DNA of 5,081 nt from Sphingomonas paucimobilis. Lineage in GTDB: Bacteria > Pseudomonadota > Alphaproteobacteria > Sphingomonadales > Sphingomonadaceae. This document shows positions 1 to 5,081 of this stretch, one piece after another. A model generated the notes under the pieces. The model did not search any database and was not told the origin of the DNA. It was given only the letters and a program-made list of their open reading frames with translations. Position 1 is the stretch's first letter, and the number at the start of each line of letters is the position of its first letter. The DNA is taken from positions 1-5,081 of the forward strand of contig CAMAQU010000140.1 of the NCBI GenBank assembly GCA_945860425.1, written 5' to 3'. Made by a program: the position numbers and the translations under genes.

Positions 1-145
1 TGACCGCCCCAATTTGCCCCGGTGCTGCAATTTCGGCGAGCACCGCATCGACACAGGGGTTGTTGGAGACGATCTGCCCCGGCGCAATGTGCGCGGCCGG
101 GCTACACCCAGCAAGCGCAAGAAAAAGGATCGCCGCCTGTTTCAT
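1..145 (-). CDS. btuF: BtuF-like cobalamin ABC transporter substrate-binding lipoprotein (N-terminal part)
   Basis: Only the first 48 codons are in the window; the gene runs off the left edge. The protein starts with a very short lipoprotein signal: Lys2, a hydrophobic stretch at residues 4-12, and lipobox L11-A12-G13-C14, so Cys14 should be lipidated. Residues 25-48 (IVSNNPCVDAVLAEI then APGQIGAV) match the first strand and helix of periplasmic binding proteins of the BtuF/FecB type, whose usual opening is 'RIVSLNPCTDELLLxLAxPxQI'. BtuF captures B12 in the periplasm and hands it to the BtuCD permease. The ATG overlaps the TGA of the upstream receptor gene (TGATG at 147-143), and no convincing Shine-Dalgarno precedes it, so translation is probably coupled to the receptor and both lie under the same riboswitch. 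Ligand assignment rests mainly on this context, since the fold also serves iron-siderophore uptake. Confidence 0.85.
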   Translation of the reverse strand, partial: MKQAAILFLALAGCSPAAHIAPGQIVSNNPCVDAVLAEIAAPGQIGAV

Positions 146-2013
146 CAGAAAGAGGCCCGAACCCCAGCATAGGCCGCACGGCCATAGCTGCCATAGCCGC
201 TCACGGTTTCATAGCGTGTATTCAACAGATTTTCGACGCGGCCATAAATCTCAAACCGGGATGAAAGCGGCAGGGACGCCCGAAGACCCATCAGGGTATA
301 GCTACCCAGCGAAACGGGAGCGTAGGTTTCAAAGTCGGTATCATCGCTCTTGCTCGCAAGGCGCAGGCTGCCGCCAAGGCGCAGGCCCATTGGGCTTTGC
401 CAGTCAATATCCGCAGACAGATTGTGACGCGGGCGACGGATCAGGCCTTGGCCTGTCGTGCGATCTTTCGCATCGAGATAGGTGTAGTTTGCGGTGAGGT
501 TGATAGCATCTGTTAGATGAAATTCTGTTGTTAATTCAATGCCCCTAGCGCGCGTATTGTCCTTATTGTCATAAGTTCCGTCGCGGCGGTTTTGGCATAT
601 GCCCGATGTACGGCCAGCGCAGGAGATGAAGTCGATCTGATCCGTGCTGTCGCGCTGAAACAATGTCGCGGTGAGGAGAAGTCGATCGGCGATCAAAGCC
701 TGTTCGATCCCAAGATCAAAGCTCTGAGCCATTTCTGGCTGCAGGCTCTGATTGCCGTAAGAGCTGTAGAGCTGGAACAGTGTGGGGGCTTTAAACCCTT
801 CGCCATAGGCCGCGCGAATAAGCGTGGAGGGGCCGGCCCGCCAAGCGAAATTGGCCGATGGTGTCACATGCTGACCATAGGTCGCATGGTCATCGAGCCG
901 AATGCCGGCAGTGAGTGTGAGGCTGCGGATTGGATCGGCGATGATTTGGGCAAAACCGCTGCTCACATGCGTTTTTTCAAGCGCATAGCCATCATCTGCG
1001 CGTGTCCGTTCATGCTCAAGACCGATTAAAGCGCGCAAGCCCTGCCGGACAGCCCAGTCCGCCCGATATTCATACCGCTCGGTCTGACCACGGTTGAGAT
1101 ATTGCGGAGCGGGATCACCCCGTTGCGCAAAATTGTCGCGGTTCACATCGGATAGGGTGACGGCAAGGCGATGCAGAATTTGGCCTGTCTGCGCCTTTAA
1201 TCCCGCATATCCGACGATTTGTTCTGAAACGACGTAATCGCTCGTGTCGGCAAAGCCGTAAAAGGGCGGGGGAAATCCATCCTGCTCAATCCGGCTATGG
1301 GCATACCAGCCGCGCAGATCGAGCGCGATACCGGGCGTGAGATCCATGTCGATCCGGCCATTGGCTCCATATTGCTTCAGGCCATCGGCTTCGCTGCCAT
1401 TTTTGAAGGCGGAAATGCCATCCTGCGTGAACCAGCCGCCCCCAAATGTGGCGCGGATCCGGCTGTTCCCGCCCGAAACACGGCCAACAAGGCGGCCCGC
1501 ATCGCCATAGCCATATTCGCCCTGAGCGGAGCCAGAGAGGCCAGACTTTGGCTGCGCCGTGACGATATTGATGACGCCACCAATGGCTTCGCTGCCCCAA
1601 GGAACGGAATTCGGCCCGCGCAATACTTCGATCCGATCAATTGTGTCGGTGAGCAGCGCCCCAAAATCGAATCCGCCCCCCGGTGAGGAGGGGTCATTGA
1701 CCTTCACCCCATCAATCAGGGCAAGCGTTTGCTCCCCTTGGGCACCGCGAATCCTGACGGCGGTAAAGCCTCCCAGGGGGCCGTTGCGTGACATGGATAT
1801 ACCTGGAAGGGTGGCGATTAGGTCAGCTGCGCTTACCGTTTGCCGCTCAGCAATGTCCCGCGCGGTCAGGACAGACACTGCCTGTCCACTCTGGGCGCGG
1901 GCCAAAGGGGCACCCGTTGCCGTCACGATAATGTCGCCTGCATTCTCTTGAGCAAGCGCAGGGCATGCCCCAAGCGCCAGCAGCGCGGCCGAGCCGTAGA
2001 ATAGGGATTTCAA
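145..2013 (-). CDS. btuB: TonB-dependent vitamin B12 outer-membrane receptor (BtuB family)
   Basis: A 622-residue outer-membrane receptor that imports cobalamin using TonB/ExbBD energy; E. coli BtuB is 614 residues. Seen from the TTG start: signal peptide of about 21 residues ending A19-L20-A21|Q22, TonB box at D27-I28-I29-V30-T31-A32, then a plug domain to about residue 130 with 'RIRGAQGEQTLALIDGVKVND' features and the typical ending LRGPNSVPWGSEAIGGVIN. A 22-strand barrel follows, ending in the aromatic C-terminus ...AGVRASF expected of outer-membrane proteins. Cys465 and Cys473 could form a disulfide in an outer loop. B12 specificity is inferred from the cobalamin riboswitch upstream and the BtuF-like gene downstream. 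Start choice: AGGAGG (2025-2020) lies 6 nt before TTG at 2013. In-frame ATG at 2037 and GTG at 2040 have no good ribosome-binding site; using the ATG adds 8 residues (MTSARRKS) before the TTG codon, and the signal peptide would still work. Confidence 0.95.
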   Translation of the reverse strand: MKSLFYGSAALLALGACPALAQENAGDIIVTATGAPLARAQSGQAVSVLTARDIAERQTVSAADLIATLPGISMSRNGPLGGFTAVRIRGAQGEQTLALIDGVKVNDPSSPGGGFDFGALLTDTIDRIEVLRGPNSVPWGSEAIGGVINIVTAQPKSGLSGSAQGEYGYGDAGRLVGRVSGGNSRIRATFGGGWFTQDGISAFKNGSEADGLKQYGANGRIDMDLTPGIALDLRGWYAHSRIEQDGFPPPFYGFADTSDYVVSEQIVGYAGLKAQTGQILHRLAVTLSDVNRDNFAQRGDPAPQYLNRGQTERYEYRADWAVRQGLRALIGLEHERTRADDGYALEKTHVSSGFAQIIADPIRSLTLTAGIRLDDHATYGQHVTPSANFAWRAGPSTLIRAAYGEGFKAPTLFQLYSSYGNQSLQPEMAQSFDLGIEQALIADRLLLTATLFQRDSTDQIDFISCAGRTSGICQNRRDGTYDNKDNTRARGIELTTEFHLTDAINLTANYTYLDAKDRTTGQGLIRRPRHNLSADIDWQSPMGLRLGGSLRLASKSDDTDFETYAPVSLGSYTLMGLRASLPLSSRFEIYGRVENLLNTRYETVSGYGSYGRAAYAGVRASF

Positions 2014-2019
2014 ACTTTT

Positions 2020-2059
2020 CCTCCTCGCAGACGTCATCACTTGCCGTCACGCGAGGAAA
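2020..2059 (-). promoter_or_regulatory. Ribosome-binding-site sequestering hairpin of the btuB leader
   Basis: On the minus strand, CCTCGC (2056-2051) pairs with GCGAGG (2028-2023). GACG (2048-2045) pairs with CGTC (2033-2030) above a small internal loop, leaving an 11-nt loop at 2044-2034. At the base, TTT (2059-2057) can pair with AGG (2022-2020) through one A-U and two G-U pairs, so all of AGGAGG is buried. The alternative starts at 2037 and 2040 fall in the loop. A competing fold uses the same 5' arm: GCGGGAA (2084-2078) can pair with TTCC-CGC (2058-2051, with T2054 bulged). Two mutually exclusive hairpins, one hiding the ribosome-binding site, are what a translational riboswitch expression platform needs. 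The pairings are seen in the sequence; which one the ligand favours is inferred. Confidence 0.6.
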
Positions 2060-2102
2060 CCCCCGTTCGCCTGCGTCTTCCCGCACAGTCGAAGGACCAG
2101 CT

Positions 2103-2276
2103 GTGGCAGGCAGGTCTCCTGGCTCCCGGGTCGTTGCGCCTCTCCACCTTCCCAGATCACCGGTTGCCCGGTTGCCCAGTGGTGTTGTCGGAGAGGAACT
2201 CGCCGGTCACAGTTGCGGGAACAGCATCGGTCTTTCACCGACTTCCCTTTGAAACCCCTTGCGGGGTACCTGTCAC
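2103..2276 (-). ncRNA. Cobalamin (vitamin B12) riboswitch aptamer
   Basis: Read 5' to 3' on the minus strand, the conserved blocks of the cobalamin aptamer appear in order. The closing stem P1 is GTGaCAGG (2276-2269) against CCTGcCAC (2110-2103), with one A/C mismatch. Next come an ACCCC-GCAA-GGGGT hairpin, the core AAAGGGAAGTCGGTG, the P5 hairpin TCGGT/ACCGA, and GCTGTTCCCGCAACTGT. A variable arm with CACTGG/CCGGTG follows, and finally the B12 box AGCCAGGAGACCTGCC (2124-2109). All are close to consensus, so the element should be functional. It binds adenosyl- or methylcobalamin and represses the downstream receptor and binding-protein genes when B12 is plentiful. The region after the aptamer shows no poly-U terminator, which fits control of translation rather than transcription. 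Confidence 0.97.
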
Positions 2277-2283
2277 ATGCCTG

Positions 2284-2312
2284 CATCTAGGCTCGCGGCG
2301 GCCTGCTTGCAA
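2284..2312 (-). promoter_or_regulatory. Possible promoter of the riboswitch-btuB-btuF unit
   Basis: On the minus strand TTGCAA (2312-2307) is followed after 17 nt by TAGATG (2289-2284), a weak match to -35/-10 boxes. Transcription would begin near 2277, right at the 5' strand of riboswitch stem P1 (2276), which is where a promoter is needed. The -10 box matches the consensus at only three of six positions, so this is tentative. Confidence 0.3.
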
Positions 2313-2324
2313 GGCAAAGCAGGC
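2301..2324. repeat. Inverted repeat in the divergent promoter region (possible operator)
   Basis: GCCTGCTTGC (2301-2310) is followed by a 3-nt centre AAG and then GCAAAGCAGGC (2314-2324), its exact reverse complement except for one extra A. Equivalently it is a perfect 8-bp repeat (2301-2308 and 2317-2324) around an 8-nt centre. No T-run follows on either strand, so it does not look like a terminator. It overlaps the possible -35 box of the btuB promoter and ends 8 bp before the possible -35 box of the racemase promoter. That position would suit a regulator-binding site acting on one or both directions. No regulator family is recognised. Confidence 0.45.
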
Positions 2325-2332
2325 GCACCCCC

Positions 2333-2360
2333 TTGACGCATAGGCAAAGGTCTTCATAGC
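2333..2360 (+). promoter_or_regulatory. Possible promoter of the racemase operon
   Basis: TTGACG (2333-2338, within CCTTGACG) is a strong -35 match of the alphaproteobacterial CTTGAC type. After 16 nt comes CATAGC (2355-2360), a weak -10 box. Transcription would begin near 2367, giving a leader of about 30 nt before the racemase ATG and ruling out translation from the earlier in-frame ATG at 2363. Confidence 0.4.
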
Positions 2361-2386
2361 GGATGCAGAATTTGAACGCGCACGAA

Positions 2387-2392
2387 GAGGAG
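2387..2392 (+). promoter_or_regulatory. Ribosome-binding site fixing the racemase start
   Basis: GAGGAG sits 6 nt before the ATG at 2399. The upstream in-frame ATG at 2363 has no comparable site. The 2399 start also puts the catalytic residues at exactly the family reference numbers. Confidence 0.85.
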
Positions 2393-2398
2393 AGACGC

Positions 2399-3445
2399 AT
2401 GGCCGGGGTTCTGGACGGGATCACCATCATCGAAATGGCCGGAATTGGGCCGGGGCCTTTTGCTGGGATGATGCTGGCGGATCATGGCGCACGGGTTATC
2501 CGCGTTGCGCGTGTCGGGGCGCTTGATCTGCAAGGCCGTGACGTGCTGACGCGCAATCGCGAAGTGGTGGAAATTGACACCAAGACGCCCGAAGGCGTGG
2601 CGCAAGTCCGTGCGCTAGTGAAAGAGGCCGATGGCCTATTCGAAGGATTCCGCCCCGGTGTGATGGAGCGCATGGGCCTTGGACCAGATGTGCTGCTCGC
2701 GGATAATCCCAAGCTTGTTTATGGCCGCATGACCGGCTGGGGGCAGACGGGGCCGCTGGCGCAGGCCGCTGGGCACGACATCAACTATATCTCCATCACC
2801 GGAAATCTGCACGGCTATGGCCGCCCAGATGGCAAGCCGACGCCGCCAACCAATGCCATTGGTGATTTTGCGGGCGGCGGCATGATGTTGGCTTTTGGGA
2901 TGGTGTCTGCCCTGCTGAACGTCGCGCGCGGCGGCAAGGGGCAGGTGATTGACGTTGCCATGACCGATGGGGCGTCTGTTATCCACGCCATGCAATGGGG
3001 TTTTCGCGGCCTTGGGTCTTGGGAGGACACACGGGGCGTCAACATGCTCGATACCGCCGCCCATTTTTATGACACCTATGAATGCGCGGATGGGAAGTGG
3101 ATTTCCATCGGATCGATCGAGCCCCAGTTTTACGCGCTACTTCGTACAACCTTGGGTCTGGAAGGCGATGCCGCGTTCGACGCCCAAATGGATAAGAGCC
3201 AATGGCCCGTTCTAAAGGCCAAACTGACCGATATCTTCAAAACCAAGACGCGCGATGACTGGGCCGCGATCATGGAAGGCACCGATATTTGCTTCGGCTC
3301 GATCATGTCGATGGCAGAGGCGCTGGAGCATCCGCACAATAAAGCGCGGGCTACCTTTGTCACCGTGGACGGTGTGGATCAACCGGCACCAGCCCCCCGC
3401 TTCTTAGGCACACCTGCGGCGCAACCTGTTGGGCGCAAGGGTTAA
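2399..3445 (+). CDS. Alpha-methylacyl-CoA racemase (CoA-transferase family III, CaiB/BaiF fold)
   Basis: A 348-residue enzyme expected to interconvert (2R)- and (2S)-2-methylacyl-CoA esters, so that branched chains can enter beta-oxidation, which uses the S form. Seen: the N-terminal CoA-binding region MAGVLDGI then EMAGIGPGPFAGMMLADHGARV (residues 1-33), G83-F84-R85-P86-G87, the conserved GWGQTGPL (113-120), GHDINY with His126, IGDFAGGG with Asp156, and YECADGK...IGSIEPQFY with Glu241. Mycobacterium tuberculosis MCR uses His126, Asp156 and Glu241, so numbering agrees without a shift, supporting both the racemase call (CaiB-type CoA-transferases use a different Asp) and the ATG at 2399. MCR is 360 residues, so length is normal. 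The C-terminal HPHNKARATF...QPAPAPRF is typical of the family. Four bases separate it from the thiolase-like gene, implying one operon. The natural substrate is not evident; bile-acid, sterol side-chain or isoprenoid acyl-CoAs are possible. Confidence 0.93.
   Translation: MAGVLDGITIIEMAGIGPGPFAGMMLADHGARVIRVARVGALDLQGRDVLTRNREVVEIDTKTPEGVAQVRALVKEADGLFEGFRPGVMERMGLGPDVLLADNPKLVYGRMTGWGQTGPLAQAAGHDINYISITGNLHGYGRPDGKPTPPTNAIGDFAGGGMMLAFGMVSALLNVARGGKGQVIDVAMTDGASVIHAMQWGFRGLGSWEDTRGVNMLDTAAHFYDTYECADGKWISIGSIEPQFYALLRTTLGLEGDAAFDAQMDKSQWPVLKAKLTDIFKTKTRDDWAAIMEGTDICFGSIMSMAEALEHPHNKARATFVTVDGVDQPAPAPRFLGTPAAQPVGRKG
3437..3441 (+). promoter_or_regulatory. Ribosome-binding site of the thiolase-like gene, inside the racemase 3' end
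   Basis: AAGGG lies in the last codons of the racemase, 8 nt before GTG at 3450. It decides for the GTG start over an in-frame TTG at 3429 that overlaps the racemase and has no better site. The arrangement suggests translational coupling. Confidence 0.65.
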
Positions 3446-3449
3446 ACCT

Positions 3450-4934
3450 GTGAATGCCGATCCCGCTCGCACACCCGTTATCATTGGCGTTGGCCAGTTT
3501 AATGACCGCGACAATGTGCACGATTCGCTCGGCCTCATGGTCGCCGCGCTTGAGGCGGCGGATGCGGATGCAGGGGGCGGCTGGATTGCGCGGCTGGAAA
3601 GTATTGCAGTGGTCAACCAGATCAGCTTTCCAAAGCTGGGTGATTGTGCCGCACATCTGGCCCAGCATTATGGCATTTCGCCCAAGATTGTGGAGCAAAC
3701 CCCGCATCCAACCGGCGAAAGCCCGGTCCAGTTGCTGAATGAAGCGGCAAACCGGATTGGTGCTGGCGAGATTTCTGTTGCGGCCATTATCGGGGCAGAA
3801 GCTTTGCGAACAGCGGCAGAGCGGGCGCGGGCAGCGACAGGTGAAAAGACAGATGCCCTGCGCAGCGTTGCATCAGGCGGCGCAAAATCTGTTATGCAGC
3901 AGCATGGTCTGGTCGCACCGACCGATCTTTATCCGCTGTATGAAAATGCAACACGCGCGGCTTGGGGGCAAAGCCTGACCGAAGCGCAGGCGGAGTCCGG
4001 CGCGATTTGGGCGGGCATGTCGCAAGTGGCGGCGGCCAACCCACATGCTTGGCTGCGTAAGCCGCTATCGGCGGAAGAGATTACCAGTGTTGAGGCAGAT
4101 AACCGCCCCATTGCCTTTCCCTATCAAAAGCGGATGGTCGCCAATTCCAGCGTCAATCAGGGCGCAGGCTTCATCGTGACCTCCTTGGCGCTGGCGCGGG
4201 CCGCAGGCATGGCGGAAGATCGCATCATCCATGTCGGCATGGGTGCTGCAGCGCATGAAACGCACAATATGCTCAAGCGCGACCAATATGTGCAGCCCGC
4301 AGGCATGGTTGTGACCATAGAGGAAACGCTCAAGCGCAATGCCTTGACCACGGCAGATCTCGACCATGTCGAACTTTATTCCTGTTTTCCCTGCGTTCCG
4401 AAAATGGCGCGTCGGGTGCTGGGCTGGCCGGTGGATCGTCCAATCACGGCCTTTGGTGGGCTAACCTTTGGCGGCGGGCCGATTGGCAATTATATGAGCC
4501 ACGCCATCGCCTCGATGGTTGATACGCTGCGCGATAAGCGCGGCACGGCCTTCCTCTTTGCCAATGGCGGCTATGCGACGCACTTCCATGGTATCGTCCT
4601 GTCAGCGGATCCCTTGCCCGCTGCCCAATTTCCGCATGATTATGATGTGAACGCGCTGGCCGACGCCAAGCGTGGCCCCGTGCCGCCCGCAGATGAGAGT
4701 TATGAAGGCCCAGCGGTGATCGAAAGCTACACTGTGTTTTACAAACGCGATGGATCGGTGCGCTTTGGCACCATTATCGCGAAGAACCCGGCGGGTGCGC
4801 GGGTGCTTGCCCGCGTGGAACCAGAGGACGCGGCGATGATCGATGTTTTGACCAATGGCGCGCAAGAACCTGTTGGGCTGGCCGGCAGCACACAGCGCGG
4901 GGAAGATGGGCTGATTCATTGGAATTTGGCCTGA
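3450..4934 (+). CDS. Thiolase-like protein type 1 (TLP1), often annotated acetyl-CoA acetyltransferase
   Basis: A 494-residue protein with a thiolase fold (residues about 8-385) and an extra C-terminal domain (about 418-494, beginning GPAVIESYTVFYKRDG) of the kind described for thiolase-like protein type 1 of mycobacteria. The N-terminus TPVIIGVGQFNDRD and the ESPVQLLNEAANRI segment are typical. The classical catalytic residues are missing. G89-E90-S91 stands where thiolases have the nucleophile motif Cys-x-Ser. G342-G343-P344 replaces Gly-His-Pro in the GGLTFGGGPIGNYMSHA stretch. A371-N372-G373-G374 replaces the second Cys motif. A cysteine-containing motif Y310-S311-C312-F313-P314-C315 lies where SCP2 thiolases carry HDCF. 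These alignments were made by eye. Ordinary thiolytic or condensing activity is therefore doubtful; a CoA-ester binding or other transfer role is possible. Pairing with the racemase suggests a substrate in branched acyl-CoA metabolism. The GTG start is 4 nt after the racemase stop; no signal peptide, so cytoplasmic. Confidence 0.9.
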   Translation: MNADPARTPVIIGVGQFNDRDNVHDSLGLMVAALEAADADAGGGWIARLESIAVVNQISFPKLGDCAAHLAQHYGISPKIVEQTPHPTGESPVQLLNEAANRIGAGEISVAAIIGAEALRTAAERARAATGEKTDALRSVASGGAKSVMQQHGLVAPTDLYPLYENATRAAWGQSLTEAQAESGAIWAGMSQVAAANPHAWLRKPLSAEEITSVEADNRPIAFPYQKRMVANSSVNQGAGFIVTSLALARAAGMAEDRIIHVGMGAAAHETHNMLKRDQYVQPAGMVVTIEETLKRNALTTADLDHVELYSCFPCVPKMARRVLGWPVDRPITAFGGLTFGGGPIGNYMSHAIASMVDTLRDKRGTAFLFANGGYATHFHGIVLSADPLPAAQFPHDYDVNALADAKRGPVPPADESYEGPAVIESYTVFYKRDGSVRFGTIIAKNPAGARVLARVEPEDAAMIDVLTNGAQEPVGLAGSTQRGEDGLIHWNLA

Positions 4935-5004
4935 GGTCTTCCTAAGTAACTGAGCTTCCCCATTGTTCGCTTGGTCGTTAGAAACCGCGTTCATGACGAT
5001 TCTC

Positions 5005-5009
5005 AGGAG
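5005..5009 (+). promoter_or_regulatory. Ribosome-binding site of the right-edge gene
   Basis: AGGAG lies 6 nt before ATG at 5016 and fixes the start of the partial gene. The 81-nt gap after the thiolase-like gene shows no clear terminator hairpin with a T-run and no convincing promoter, so whether this gene belongs to the same transcript is open. Confidence 0.75.
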
Positions 5010-5015
5010 ATTTTG

Positions 5016-5081
5016 ATGTCGAAGACCTTTTTGACCAGCGTGGCGGCTCTGGCCCTGATCGGCGGAAGCGCCCCTCTATTT
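5016..5081 (+). CDS. Secreted or membrane protein of unknown function (N-terminal 22 residues only)
   Basis: Only 22 codons are visible before the window ends. The peptide has a positive start (Lys3) and a hydrophobic core from about residue 5 to 17 (FLTSVAALALIGG), followed by SAPLF. This looks like a Sec signal peptide, with the cleavage site perhaps just beyond the edge; a membrane anchor is also possible. The strong AGGAG ribosome-binding site supports a real gene. It lies 81 nt downstream of the thiolase-like gene in the same direction. Nothing visible identifies the family. Confidence 0.7.
   Translation, partial: MSKTFLTSVAALALIGGSAPLF

Noticed and set aside
592..1029. Open frame of 145 codons on the plus strand, opposite the receptor gene
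   Set aside because: It lies wholly antisense to a well-supported TonB-dependent receptor, has no ribosome-binding site or recognisable domain, and is typical of the extra open frames in GC-rich coding DNA. The same applies to the other antisense frames over 22-2252 and 2354-4994.
1963..1974. Lipobox-like LGAC (residues 14-17) in the receptor signal peptide
   Set aside because: Gly at -2 is a poor fit, TonB-dependent receptors are not lipoproteins, and a good signal peptidase I site (ALA|Q) follows.
1965..2343. Plus-strand and minus-strand open frames across the riboswitch
   Set aside because: The sequence there is fully explained by conserved cobalamin aptamer blocks and the btuB leader; the peptides are Pro/Arg/Ser-rich with no family resemblance.
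2363..2398. Longer racemase start at ATG 2363, adding 12 residues
   Set aside because: It has no ribosome-binding site and lies at or before the likely transcription start. The 2399 start has GAGGAG and matches reference residue numbering.
3429..3449. Longer thiolase-like start at TTG 3429
   Set aside because: It would overlap the racemase end, TTG is rarer than GTG, and AAGGG is well spaced for GTG at 3450. The family consensus begins near TPVIIGVGQ.
4934..4944. AGGTCTTCcTA resembles AGGTCTTCaTA at 2348-2358, and GAAGACC at 5021-5027 is its inverted copy
   Set aside because: An 11-nt match with one mismatch, or a 7-nt complement 80 nt away, is expected by chance many times in 5 kb; no stem or T-run supports a terminator.
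4963..4999. TTGTTC or TTGGTC as a -35 box for the right-edge gene
   Set aside because: No acceptable -10 box occurs at 16-18 nt spacing; TGACGA is too weak.

Overview
The window looks like chromosomal DNA from a Gram-negative alphaproteobacterium, probably a sphingomonad. This is inferred from the GC-rich codon use, an outer-membrane TonB-dependent receptor, CTTGAC-type promoter boxes, and the racemase/thiolase-like gene pair. The genus cannot be named from the sequence alone. The layout is two divergent transcription units separated by a shared regulatory region of about 385 bp, plus the start of a further gene at the right edge.

Left half, minus strand (1-2276): a vitamin B12 uptake operon. 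A complete cobalamin riboswitch aptamer (2276 to 2103) leads into a BtuB-type TonB-dependent receptor (2013 to 145). The receptor's stop codon overlaps the start of a BtuF-like lipoprotein (145 to beyond position 1). The receptor would move cobalamin across the outer membrane and the binding protein would pass it to an inner-membrane ABC transporter, presumably encoded beyond the left edge. Between aptamer and receptor, the leader can fold into a hairpin that buries an AGGAGG ribosome-binding site placed for a TTG start. A competing hairpin would free that site. This points to B12 control at the level of translation.

Right half, plus strand (2399-4934): a two-gene operon. The first gene is an alpha-methylacyl-CoA racemase of CoA-transferase family III with its catalytic residues intact (H126, D156, E241). 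Four bases after its stop, a thiolase-like protein type 1 begins at a GTG. This protein has the thiolase fold and the extra C-terminal domain but lacks the classical thiolase catalytic residues. The pair suggests metabolism of methyl-branched acyl-CoAs (branched fatty acid, isoprenoid or sterol side chain), but the reaction of the second protein is not known.

Right edge (5016-5081): the first 22 codons of a secreted or membrane protein of unknown function, with a clear ribosome-binding site. No tRNA, rRNA, mobile element, CRISPR array or pseudogene was seen.
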